Positions 47,473 to 59,106 of a stretch of 64,000 nt of DNA are shown here, piece by piece. The DNA is taken from assembly GCA_026120185.1 (NCBI GenBank), contig JANUWF010002421.1, forward strand, positions 1,612,001-1,676,000, written 5' to 3'. This DNA comes from Voacanga thouarsii (Eukaryota > Streptophyta > Magnoliopsida > Gentianales > Apocynaceae). The notes beneath the pieces were generated by a model that saw only the letters and a program-made list of their open reading frames with translations, ran no database searches and was not told the DNA's origin. Each line of letters opens with the position of its first letter. Within the stretch, counting starts at the first letter, position 1. The position numbers and the translations under genes are program-made.

Positions 47473-48968
47473 GGTTCGATTGAAAATTCTTCTATGCATC
47501 ATTCTTTTATACTTTGTCCATCTTGTGAGCAAAATTTTCAAAAAATTTTTTGATTTTCTTTAAGATTTCAAACTGTATTTTTAATGCATGTCTTTATGAT
47601 GGATTATAGAGCATATGTTCAATATCATTTATGGCTTATGCATGACTTTATTCACACACTTGGACTAAGTAGTTCTTGATCATATGCTTTACATTGTTCT
47701 TAAACCTGTTTTTCTACTAAAATTCATGGAGCATTCTAGAACATATTTGAATATCTCTCGAGGCGAAATAAGAAAGACATTCATGATTTAACTTAGGGAT
47801 GACGGTAATAGGCCTTCTTTGGATAGTTTGAGCTTTTCAAGCCTACCTATTTTTATATTATCCCTAATGCCTATTTTGAGCCTAAATTGTTGAATTTCTT
47901 TCTATAAAACCCGTTATCATACTTTGTCCATTGCTTGTTTCTGAGAGTTTGAATAATTCTTCAAAATCTCTATGCTCTTGATGGATAAAAGTATATGTAG
48001 GAGAATGTTGAGGGAGAATACTTGGAGAAAGATCATGACTTGTTACTTTCAATCATGTATCAATAGTTGTGTTGAGCTAGAAAGAGAAAGAAAAAAAGAA
48101 AGAGAAGAAAGAAAAAGAAAGGGTGAAAACAACCACAAAAAAAAAAAGGAAAACAAAAAGCTGCTAGAAAAGATGAGAAGAGAGAAACTGAGAAAGAAAA
48201 GAACAGCAGCAGTAAAAACAAAAGAAGAGAGAAAAGAAAGAAAAGAAGAAAATTTGAAAGAAAAAGAAAAGAAAGATCACAAGAGGAATGGTGATTAAGC
48301 TGTAAAAGTTGAGTTCATATCAAGTCCTTGACACCATTGCTGAAAATTCGAGTAATCTTGTGAAAAATAGAGAAGAGTTGATGAAGGAAGTGAAAAAAGA
48401 AAAGAAAGAGAGAGAAAATATAGGATTTGCTTGAAAAGAAAGAGAGAGAAAATGTAGGATTTGCTTGAGTTGAACTGTAATTGCTAAAAAAGGTTATGGG
48501 TTTTGATTGATCTTGGAATAGGAGAGCAAGAAGAGTTAGAAATTATTTATACATTTTATTTATCCGTTTCTTGCAAACTCTCAGCTTCTTTAATATTTGA
48601 TTCTCCTATACCTTTTGTTTGACAAGCTACATTACAAGCCTCTAGCCTTACATTACAAACTTAAAAGGCCTACTTGACTTGTGTAGAATCATGATATGTC
48701 TCGGATTAGTGGAGAGAGTATATGAAAAGTAAGCTTATAGAATGCATATTCTTTTTGAACTAAATTCTTTCCAATGGTTTGGGAATACTGTTAAGTATTG
48801 AGATGGTTCTACTAAGTCATTATTCACTTACACAAGTCTTGCATTTGTTGTGAAAGATGTAATAGCATATGTTTTAATTTCTTGAATGAAGGAACCATTA
48901 GAAATATTGTTTTGAAATCGATTGAGTGATTGATGAATCCTTGTATTTTTCTTACTTGTATTTGATGC

Positions 48969-49007
48969 TTTGCTTGAGGACAAGCAAATAGCTAAGTGTG
49001 GGGAATA
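48969..49007 (+). promoter_or_regulatory. Terminal hairpin and polypurine tract of element D
   Basis: TTTGCTTG-AGGA-CAAGCAAA (48969-48988), all eight pairs intact, then TAGCTAAGTGTGGGGAATA and the LTR. Confidence 0.78.
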
Positions 49008-50528
49008 TGATAGGGCCTAAATTAGTCATATTTTTTCTAGTTATTTGAGACTATTTTATGGTACATTCTGTTAAAAAACTAGTCATATTCCTTCATATTT
49101 GATATTTTATCCTTAGAAAGGTATTTTATTCTTTATTTTAGATTTTAGGGCTACAACAGAGCAAAAACATCGCAAAACAGAACATAGGCGGCACCGGCCA
49201 AGGCAGAGGAACCCGCACCGGCTACACACTGTTGACACGCAGTTTGAGACGACAAGAAATTGTTGAAACAGGATCGGAACAAAACCAAGGCAGCGCCGGC
49301 TGCACTTTAGACAACACTATGCTGAAATCAAGGAAAAATCGATGAACAACAGAAGAAACAGAACACAACCGGCGCCGGTTCTAGTAGCCAAGGTGGCGTC
49401 AGCTGTGCCCTGAAGATAAGACAGAATGTTTATTTTTCTACACGGTTTTTTGTAATTTGTAGAATTTTAGTATCTTCCTATTTCTACTCGGCCAAGAACC
49501 TTACACCAACAAGTTTTGGCACTTCCTAAGCCTATAAATAGAGGGAAAACACAAGAGAAAATAGGACAATTCATAGATCATCATAGAAAATCACTCAAAT
49601 CAAAGGAGGAATTCTTCAATTCAAGGAAGATTGTGTAAGAAGATCTTCAAAGGAAGAAAAATGAGGCTTGTCTATGAGTGCTTTCTTTTATTTTGTTTTC
49701 TTTTTCTTGACAATGATGTATTAATTATTTTATTGTAATTTAACATTGTTTTAAATATTCATGATTTTGAGAGTTTTTTGATCTTTTGATTAATTAACTG
49801 TAATTCTTGGTATTTAATTACTTATGCTTATTACGAGATTAATTGGTTGTTTCTTTCCATTAACTTACTTGGACAAAAGGGTTGATGGTGGTCTCAATTC
49901 ATTAGTTTCAAATTTATTGGCTCTTAACTTGCTTGGACAAAGGGGTTAATTGTGAGGACAAAGTAATTAAAGATTAATTTATGTCTACCAGGATATGGAT
50001 TCATTGGTTAATTTCATGTGTAAATTTGCCAGGAATAAAATTTTAATCAAGGGATTGTGTTTAATGAATCTTTTCGGTGAATTAGTTGAAACAGGATATG
50101 TGATGGTAATTTGTCTAGAAGATAGGGATTTCATGGATTGGACAAAGAAGTGAATCTATATTATCCTTCATTATGCCAAGAGAATGATTAGTTATGATAA
50201 CGATTAAGTACTTGAGGATCATGTTTGTCAAAACAATGGTTTAGGCAACATAATTCTACATCCTCGATATGTATATATTTATTTTATTTTATTTTATTTT
50301 ATTTTCCTTTTTATTTCGTTTTAACTTTATCGAGTGGGTTAAATAATGAAAGAAAAGGGATTAATGCATACTTGTTCCTTGAGGATCGACACTCATTTGA
50401 ACCCTATGCTATGTTAATGATGAGTACGCTTACTCATATGTGTAATTTGGGGTTAATGTTTTAATTTAAACTTGATTTGGAATGTGCTTATTTTTATATT
50501 ATTTTTATACCCAAATAAATACACATCA
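49008..50528 (+). repeat. 3' LTR of element D
   Basis: TGATAGGGCC to ACACATCA, TATA box at 49533-49540, (TTTTA)n near 50276-50303, well-preserved ACCGGCGCCGGTT at about 49368-49381. Confidence 0.9.
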
Positions 50529-51742
50529 ATCATCATCTTGACAACATGAATGAATACAAAGTAAAGTTCGATCGTTTCCCAAGTCATGAATCTACTTATA
50601 TAGACTCCACTTGTTTCCCAATCTATGAAATCACTACCCTTTGATTAAATTAGTTGATTTTCCAATCAAACCAACATAACCAATCGATGCATTAAACATA
50701 ATTCCTTATAGACATGAAATTACCCAACAACCCTATGCTTTAGGTGAAATTAACGTACCTTTAACTACTTAGGTTCTTTAGTCATAATTTCATTTCCCAA
50801 GTCCATTAAGATCTAACAAATATGTAACATGATTAAATCAAGCTTAATCTAACTTCGTTTCTTAAGTCCATTAGACATAAACCCAATTCTATCAACCTTT
50901 GAAATCAAGTAATGAAATACCAAGAATGATAGAAAATTGATTAAGTAGTTAAATTGTGCATAAATCATGAATCCCAAAATATTGCTAAATTATAATGAAA
51001 ACATTGAATCCCTCATTGCTAAAGAAAAAGAAAAGAAAGAGAAAAGAAAGCACTCATAGACAAGCCTCTTTCTTCTTCCTTGAAGACTCCCTTTGAATAT
51101 CCTCCTTGGCTTGGGTGAACTCATTCTTCAATGAGAAAATATAAATTTATGCTTTTTTATTCACCTCTTTTGGTTGTATATATCAAACCCTCGTGTTCTC
51201 TTATGCTTTTATTGGCCTTTTGGATGCCTATTTCATAGCTGAGGAAGTCTTGGCCGAATAGGAATAGAAAAATACCAAAATCCTTGGATAAGCTCTAATT
51301 TCACGTACAAAATTTCTACCTCTAGAACCTACCTGTTACCGGGTACCTTCGACCCACCTAGCACCAGGTACATTCTGTTCTTCCTCTATTTTGCTCTATT
51401 TCTGGACATCTTTTCTTTTGCAAGCAGAATGGACCCAGCGCCAGGTACACTTGCCAGACCTGGCACCAGGTCTGTTCTGTAAAAATTCCTGAAGCTCGTT
51501 CAATCTCTACTATAGGACAGAACGGACTCGGCACCTAGTCCACTGGCTGGGTCTGGCGCTAGCTATATTCTGGTTCTGTGCACTTTCTACTTGATTTTAA
51601 CTTAAATCTGTACATATTTGCCAAAAATATCTTTTACAAGAAAAATGTCAAATAGGAAGGAATATGCCTAGTTATTACAACAAATGTATCTAAAAACAAC
51701 CTTAAATAACTAGGAAAAGAGTGGTGATTTTAACCCCTATCA
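50529..51742 (-). repeat. 3' LTR of element C, right part
   Basis: Continues the LTR cut at 44170, ends CCCCTATCA. The first five bases are the target copy of D. Confidence 0.85.
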
Positions 51743-51782
51743 CATATCCCTACACTTGAACATTTGCTTGTCCTCAAGCAAA
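51743..51782 (-). promoter_or_regulatory. Terminal hairpin and polypurine tract of element C
   Basis: Minus strand TTTGCTTG-AGGA-CAAGCAAA (51782-51763), intact, then TGTTCAAGTGTAGGGATATG. Confidence 0.75.
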
Positions 51783-53204
51783 ACAATTTTATGCAAAGAG
51801 CATGTCTTCCTTTAAAACATTAGATGTAACCCTTGTCATTCATACCCTTTGAAAACAATTTCAAACCTTGAAACATTAGCCAAGACATCACAAAACTCTT
51901 GAAGTCAAATCAATCAAGTGCATACCTTGGTCAAAGAAAGTTATTTCACTTTTCAAGTAAAAATATAGATAACATGAAATACATAGGTCAAGCCATCTAC
52001 CAACCCAAGCATTATGAATCAAAAAATTACATACTTAAGTTTTGATGTGAGGAAAGCACTCCAATTTTTTCTCTCAAAGATTTTCAATGACTTATGGAAT
52101 TGATAGCCTCAAGTGCATGGATTTCTCTTCTCACACCGTATTGGCCCCCGTTTACAGTCATCACTCATCATTTTTTCCGCAATTCTTTTTTCTATGTTCT
52201 TGCTTGCCTTTTTGCCTTCGTGATAGTCTTAAGAGAATGCAATGACTATACTTGCTACTTCTCCCCATATTGACCCCCTTTTCAGCTCAAAGTCTTCAAA
52301 GATCATCAATAAGAATCTTTTCTCTAATTCACACTAACAATAGTGTTGTTTTCACTCATTGTTTTTTCTCTTCAACTTAAATCAAAATTTTCAACATTCT
52401 TCTAAATCTTTCCTCTCAAAGATTCTTTTTACAGCTCACATTATTTTTCACCATAACTCAAAGCTAGCAAAATTTAAACTCATAATACAAAAGTTAGTCA
52501 ATAAACTCTTCCCATATTCCTCAAAGCTTCTATATTTCAACTAGATAAGTCAAATCGTATTCAAACACCAATGTATAAACAAGATTAATCAAATTTCTCA
52601 AGTCTTGACAAATATCTTTTCCAATAAAACCAATTTCATCAAATTCCACGCAATAAATGACAAAACTCATATCTAAGTAAGAAAAAGAATTACAACCTTG
52701 CTTAACAATGAAACCATAGAAATTTTTGAAAAAATTATCACAAATCACAAACTATATTCATCAAATTCATATGGAAAACTATTTCTTCAACAACTTTTAT
52801 TCTCTCCTCCTCCCCCCTCCCCCCTGCCCCCATACACACTTAAATTGGACATTATCCTCAATGTCCAAAAATAAAAGAATAAAAGTACAGCCAAGATGAC
52901 CAAAATGAATAAAGAATGAGAAGAAAGTAAAGAAGATACTTTCATGACGGAGTAGCTCCAATTTTTAAAACTTTCAAATTTTGAAAATTTTACTAAAAAA
53001 ACACCAAGATAATTGATTACAACTTGAACAAAGAATATTACTAAACCATTCCCCCAAACTTAAACTGAACAATATCCTCGTTGGTAAAAAAAAATAAAAA
53101 ATAAAAATAAACACAAGAAAGCATCTCCAATGGCATAAAAAAATAATAAAGGGGTAGAAAGTTTAAGCAATACTTCCCAAGTGAAATAAAATGCCAATAG
53201 ATAT
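51783..53204 (-). other. Non-coding 3' region of element C
   Basis: Colinear with 2209-3720 and 8546-9990. Internal modules at 52803-52863 (CATTG-AGGA-TAATG on the minus strand, with a long G-rich run) and 53049-53083 (decayed stem). No coding sequence. Confidence 0.6.
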
Positions 53205-55168
53205 TAATAGGGTCTAAATTAGTCATATTTTTCCTAGTTATTTGAGACAATTTTAAGACATTTTTTATATAATAACTAGTCATATTCCTTTCTATTTGAT
53301 ATTTCTCTTATAAAAATACTTTTCTATAATTTTATGCAAAAATAAAGAAAAATTAAAGTTAATTATGTAATTTTTCAGAATAGGACCAGCACCAGCCCAG
53401 AAAGTGGAGCCGGCGCCGGTTAGCTACTAGCAGCACAGGAAGAAGAAATTGATTGAAACAGAACATTGAAATTGGAAATTAAAGAAAGGAAATTTGGTCT
53501 TCAATTGGTGGCTCATTGAGTTGATGCAACAATAGCAAGAAGAAAGAAAAAAAGACCCGATTTCGGACAGCAAGAAAAGGACAAAAACAACAAAGGAAGA
53601 AGGATAATTTTGGTGGGGCCAAGGAGGAAACAAAGTCAACAAAGGCTACTGAATTGGGTGATGGTAAGGAAATGGCTCAATTGAGCCGACAACAAAGCAC
53701 AAATAGAAAGCAGCAATTCAGATGGTGGCTCAACGAGCCAATTGCAACAGCAAATCAACGCAACAACATAAAAAGATAAAAGCAACACAAGAGAATGGAA
53801 AGAAAGCAGCTCTGGAAATTTTCTTCGTGGCTTGGGTCTTTTGCGGCTTCAATGAAGCCGATTTAAGGGGAACAAAGAAAAATGGCAGTCAGCTCAGCAA
53901 ATTCCGCACATCAATTTGAAGCCAATTTCAACAAATCCAAATTTTAATTCAACATCAGGTGCTTCAACACAAGACGACAAAAGCCAAAAGAAAGAATCCA
54001 ATTGAAGTCCAAATTGAATTCTCAATTGATCAAAAGTCAACAGTGGTGGAATTCTTTAAGTTTTCTTAGGTTTTTTTTTAGACTTTTCACTAATCCTTTT
54101 TTGTTTTAGATATTTAGGTAATTTCTTCTTCTTTACTTAGGATTCTTTTATGAACTTTTTGAGCCTATAAATAAAGGCCAATTTTACCTTAGGAATGGGG
54201 GGTGCACAATGTAGAGACTTAGATTTATTTTAGAGTGTATCACCAATATTTTCTCAAGATAAATAGTTCAAGGAGGGTTGTGCAAGAAGGTCTTCAAAAG
54301 AAGAAGAAGAAGGCTTGTCTATGAGTGCTTTCTTTCACTTTGTTTTCTTTTTCTTGAACAATGATGTGTTAATTATTTTATTGTAATTTGACATTGTTTT
54401 AGGTGTTCATGATTTTTAGAGTTATTTAATCTTTTGATTAATTGATTGTTTTCTTGGTATTTAATTACTTGGGTTGATTACGAGATTAATTGGTTGTTTC
54501 TTTCTATTAACTTGCTTAGAAAAGGGGTTGATGGTGCTTTTAATTTATTGATTTCATATCTGTTGTCTCTTAACTTGCTTGGAAAAGGGGTTAATTGCTA
54601 AGAACTGGTAATTAAAGATTAATTGATGTCTGTCAGGAATGGATTCATTGTTTAATTTCATGTTTTAAGTTTGCCAACAATGGAAATTTAATCAAAGGAT
54701 TGTGTTTAATACATCTTTTGGGTAAGACTGGCTGAGATGGGAATGCGATGCTAAGTTATCTAGAAGATAGGGATTCATGGATTGAAAACGAAGTGAGTCT
54801 ATATTAATCCTTCATGATGCCAAGAGAATGATTAGTTATGATAATGGTTAAGTACTTTAAGGTCATGTTTGCCAAAATAATGATTTAAGTTACATACTTC
54901 TCCATCCTTGACATGTATATATTTTTATTTTTATTTTATTTTCCTTTTTATTTCTTTTTCACTTTATGGAGTCGGTTAAATAATGAAATAAGGGTGATTA
55001 ATGTCTACTTGTTCCTTAAGGATCAATACTCATTTGAACCCTATGCTATGTTAATAATGAATATGCTTTGCTCATATGTGTATTTTGGGGTTTAGCGTTT
55101 TAATGTAAACTTGATTGGAGATGTGCTTAGTCTTTATATGATTTTTATACCCAAATATAAATACATCA
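53205..55168 (+). mobile_element. Solo LTR, Family I-like
   Basis: TAATAGGGTCTAAATTAGTC to AAATACATCA, flanked by perfect GATAT copies (53200-53204 and 55169-55173). Begins and ends like the LTRs of D, but the first half holds unrelated sequence (53400-54060), including a single GGAGCCGGCGCCGGTTAG motif. TATA box TATAAATAAA at 54166-54175. No gene seen. Confidence 0.85.
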
Positions 55169-55439
55169 GATATCAAAATTGAAAATAGAGAGAAGTGCTT
55201 GTTCAAGAGAACTTTATTCCTACCTATAAAACAAAACACAAATAAAAGCACACAGAAAATAATAACACAATACAACAAACCAACATAAAAGAAAACAACC
55301 TAAAGAGAAATCCTAAAAATCCTAAGAAAGCAAATAAAGACATGACTCTCTCCCTCACACTTAAGATGGAAAATATTTTCCTTATTTGGGAAAGGAAAAA
55401 CAAACTACTTAACAAAAACTTTTTTCACACATCATACTT

Positions 55440-56098
55440 CCTCATCAAACATTTTGAAAAGAAATTAAAGTACAAAATAGAAGATAGGCATGATGAATGT
55501 AGAAATAAGAGAGGTTTTTGAAATATAGAAGGTTTATGAAAACAATTTTTCTCACTAAAGCAAAACCTCTAAACCTCTTTCTCTAACATTCCTTTAGACT
55601 CACAAATATTTTTGTCAATAAATAAGTGCACATGTTTTCTAAAGAATGCATCAAACTTGAAATCAGCTTTTAACCCTTCAAAAGATTTGTCACAATTGAA
55701 ATTCACCTTAAAACTTATTATTTAAGTTTTCAAATATGGGAACAAGAAATTCTTACTTTTCAATGCATGGTCTACAACAACTAAGTCACATCCCTTTGGA
55801 TAGGGTGAAGGGCAGAAATTACCACCATCATCCAAAGACTTCTTATAACATAGCATTGAAAGATCCAACTCCTTGAGGCATGGTAAATTCAACACATCAT
55901 CAATAGCATCATTAGGCTCTGTGAGTTGAGAAGGACCCCCTAATAGACATGTTTGTATTGGCAACAAAAGATTTGATTGAAGCTTCCAGTGACGTCTCAC
56001 AAAAAAGTGTTAATCCTAGCTTGCAAATTTGCCAATCTATCATCATTGTAGATCCTTTGATCTTGTGCCCAAAAGTAATTGGCCATGATGATGTCCAT
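55440..56098 (-). pseudogene. orfX of element C, shortened
   Basis: Here the expected ATG survives (56098-56096, MDIIMANYFWAQDQRIYNDD), which suggests where the intact gene starts. LANLQA, ETSLEASIKSFVANTNMSI and then, after an internal deletion and frameshifts, KSLDDGGNFCPSPYP follow. Compared with B, the part around EVFNSPP is missing. Confidence 0.5.
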
Positions 56099-56312
56099 CT
56101 CGCGCTCAAAGAAAAACAAAAATCAAATCAAAAATAAAAATAAAAAGAAAAATACACGCATTCACAAACTATCTAAATACAAAAGTTAGTGTTATTTACA
56201 GTACGACACGAAGTAAGCTAGTTAATTAAGTCATACAATGTTACAAACAACAAGATAGAACATCGATTTACACAAAAAACATATATACATATTTACATAT
56301 AGACATATAAAC

Positions 56313-57513
56313 TATTAGACCTAAGGGCTTTCTCCTATGTTTTGACTTATGACAAACATTAATGTGAACTAACTTATGTAATCTACATGTGATAAGACAT
56401 ATTTGACCTCAGTTCTTCTAAGGAATTCAAGTATGATTGATAAGAAACTTTTGAGAAATGAAATTCAAAGTATGGAAGATCAAAAAGAAGTTTATAGTAT
56501 ATGCGATTGGATACCAAGAAATCCTTATAGAAGAACTTTAGACTAGGAAATGTTATTAAGGTATTTCTTATAATTCCCATGTCTCTTTACTTTTTGATTC
56601 AATTGATTTCTACCTTGAAGCACACAAATAAAATGATTTCAAAGTTTTGAAAATCTTAGAATTTTGGATTGAGTATTTTTCGATGTTTCTGCATCCAAAA
56701 TATTTGGCTAAAATCCTGTAAATAGTGTTAAAATATTTCTGCCTGAAAAAGTACCATTTTGGACTTACCTTTTAGATGCATTGTCATCTGAAACTTGAGT
56801 CCAAAACATGGGTGAATTTAACAGAAAAATTATAGCCGTTTTATAGCCATTGGTACTTCACTTTTTAGCTCTATAAAAAGCCTCTAAACAAGATTAGACA
56901 TAAGATTTTTATAACATTCTTCTAAGAAACACTATTGCTCAATATTTTACAAAAATATCCTTTTATCATGTGCTTCAAAGTGAACTCATATTATGTCAAA
57001 GGTAAAAGTGTTTGTGCTTTGTACCATAGAGAACATTTGCTCAAACAAGTGAGCTTTTACTATTCTATTGATATTCAATATCCTTTGTAGTACAAGGTTA
57101 TGGTGTAAAACTCATTTGGGGTGAACCTTGATGTGACTGTTTGATTGAGAGGTTTTCGAAAATCAAGTTTGGTGATCTTCTCTTGTAAGTGGTACGGTTT
57201 GATTTCATTAAGTGAAGTAAATAAAATCTGGTTGAAAATCCTTAAGTGTGAGCTTAATACAGTAGATGTAGATCTTGGTAGATCGAACCACTATACATTC
57301 TATGTCTCATTTCCTTTCATATGTCACTGACTGCTTTGTATTTCTTTCTTTAGTCTGAATTTGAATATATCTCAAAGAGTTCTTGGATAACTTTCTTTGT
57401 CACCATAAAATTGGTCCAAGAAACTTGATGATCATTATTATTCTATATATTAGACGATTTGAAATTTTTTTAGTTTGCCAAAAACCTTATTCACCCCCCT
57501 CTAAGGTTTTTCA
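56313..57513 (+). mobile_element. Solo LTR, copia-like
   Basis: TATTAGACCTAAGGG to AAGGTTTTTCA, flanked by perfect TAAAC copies (56308-56312 and 57514-57518). The CTTATTCACCCCCCTCTAAG sequence before its end is typical of 3' ends of plant copia LTRs. Only occurrence of this family in the window. Confidence 0.75.
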
Positions 57514-57565
57514 TAAACATATAAACATGGATAAATTAACAAAATCCAGGCTTTTATGAAATTGT

Positions 57566-57583
57566 TCTTTGATAACAGTGCCA
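57566..57583 (-). promoter_or_regulatory. Decayed primer-binding site of element C
   Basis: TCTTTGATAACAGTGCCA on the plus strand. All seven differences from the tRNA-Asp 3' end are C to T or G to A. Confidence 0.6.
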
Positions 57584-57589
57584 AAAACT

Positions 57590-59106
57590 TGATGTGTAAT
57601 TTTTGGGTATATAAAATCATCCATTTTAAAACCATCCATTAATTAAGTTTTAATTAAAACATTAATCCCAAAATACATATACAAGCAAGTATACTCATCG
57701 CAAGTATAGTACATGGAATTAACGAGTATCGATCCTCAAAGGAACAAGTACACACTAATCACTTTTTTTTTATTGTTAAAACGACTCAAATAAAGTAAGA
57801 AAAGAATAAAAAGAAAAATAAAAGAAACATATACAACTCAAGGATGTATGTTTTTGTAATTTAGACAAGTACCCTAGAAATCCTAACAATGACTTACTTA
57901 ACAACTCTCTTAATTCATCATCATCTTGACATCATGAAGGAATATAAAGTAAAGTTCAATCGTTTTTCAAATCATGAATCTACTTATATAGACTCCACTT
58001 CTTTCCTAATTCATGGAATCACTACCCTTTGATTAAATTAGTAGATTTTCCAATCCAACCAACATAACTAATCGATGCATTAAACACACTTCCTTATAAA
58101 CATGAAATTAACCAACAACCCAATGCTCTAGGTGAAATTAACTAACCTTTAACTACTTAGGTTCTTGGGTCTTAACTCCGTTTCCCAAGTCCATTAAGAT
58201 CTAACAAATATGTAGCGTTGATTAAATTAAGCTTAATCTAACTTCGTTTCCCAAGTCTAGTATACATAAACCTAATTCCATCAATCTATGAAATCAAGTA
58301 ATCAAATACTAAGAATGATAGAAAATTGATCAAGTAGTTAAATTCATGCATAAATTATGAATCCTAAAATATTGCTAAATTACAATGAAAACATTTATAT
58401 ATCATTGCTAATGAAAAAGAAAAGAAAGAGAAAAGAAAGCACTCATAGACAAGCCTCTTTCTTTTTCCTTGAAGACTCCTTTTGAACAATCCCCATTGGC
58501 TTGGGTGAACTCCTCCTTCAATGAGAAAATCAGAATTTATGCTCTTTAATTCACCTCTCTTGATTGTATATATCAAACCCTTGTGTTCTCTTATACTTTT
58601 ATTAGCCTCTTAGATGCTTATTTCGTAACTGAGGAAGTCTAGGCCGAGTAGGACAAAGAAAATTCCAAAATCCTTGGATAAGTCATATTTCTACATACAG
58701 AATTTCCACCTCCAGAACCTACCTGGTGCCAGGTACACTCTATTCTTCCTCTGTTTTGCTCTATTTCTAGCCATCTTTTCTTTAGCAAGTAGAATTGACC
58801 CAGCACCAGGTACACTTGCCAGTTCTAGCACCAGGTCTGTTCTGGAAAAATTCCTAAAACTCGTTCAATCTCTGCTGCTAAACAGAATGGACTAGGTGCC
58901 TGGTCCACTGGCTGGGCCTGGCACCAGGTACATGCTGGTTCTGTGCACTTTCAGCTCGATTTTTATATAAATGTGCACATATTTGTCAAAAATACCTTTT
59001 ATAAGTAAAATGTCATATAGGAAGGAATATATCTAGTTATTACAACAAATGTATCTTAAAACAACCTCCATAACTATGAAAAGAGTGGTAATTTTAACCC
59101 CTATCA
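57590..59106 (-). repeat. 5' LTR of element C
   Basis: TGATGTGTAATTTTTGG to ACCCCTATCA, 1517 bp. CTGGTGCCAGGTAC-type motifs at 58721-58930, decayed relative to those in A. Confidence 0.88.

Larger units (their letters stand above)
46983..48968 (+). other. Non-coding 3' region of element D
   Basis: Holds two internal polypurine modules (47263-47297 and 47437-47472) and, from 48060 to 48460, a GAA/AAAG-rich tract that reads as a Lys/Glu-rich frame (47972-48298). The same tract is in NA1 at 13385-13770. I do not regard that frame as a gene. Confidence 0.6.
44171..50528 (+). mobile_element. Element D: chimeric Family I/II non-autonomous retrotransposon
   Basis: LTRs 44171-45677 and 49008-50528, inside a perfect ATCAT duplication (44166-44170 and 50529-50533). 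The LTRs and the last 1.5 kb of the internal region are like NA1 (Family I). The middle, with orfX and its polypurine modules, is like Family II. No gag or pol. It is inserted in the LTR of element C, whose sequence is continuous across it when compared with 57900-57960. Confidence 0.88.
43839..59106 (-). mobile_element. Element C: Family II non-autonomous retrotransposon with nested insertions
   Basis: Perfect ATAAT duplication (43834-43838 and 59107-59111). LTRs are 43839-44170 plus 50534-51742 (split by D) and 57590-59106. The internal region 51743-57589 holds two solo LTRs; without them it is about 2.7 kb. Carries the primer site, a shortened orfX, two internal polypurine modules and a terminal one. 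No pol. Confidence 0.88.

Noticed and set aside
47972..48298. Lys/Glu-rich 108-codon frame
   Set aside because: Product of a GAA/AAAG-rich tract; the counterpart in NA1 (13385-13770) does not keep the same frame.
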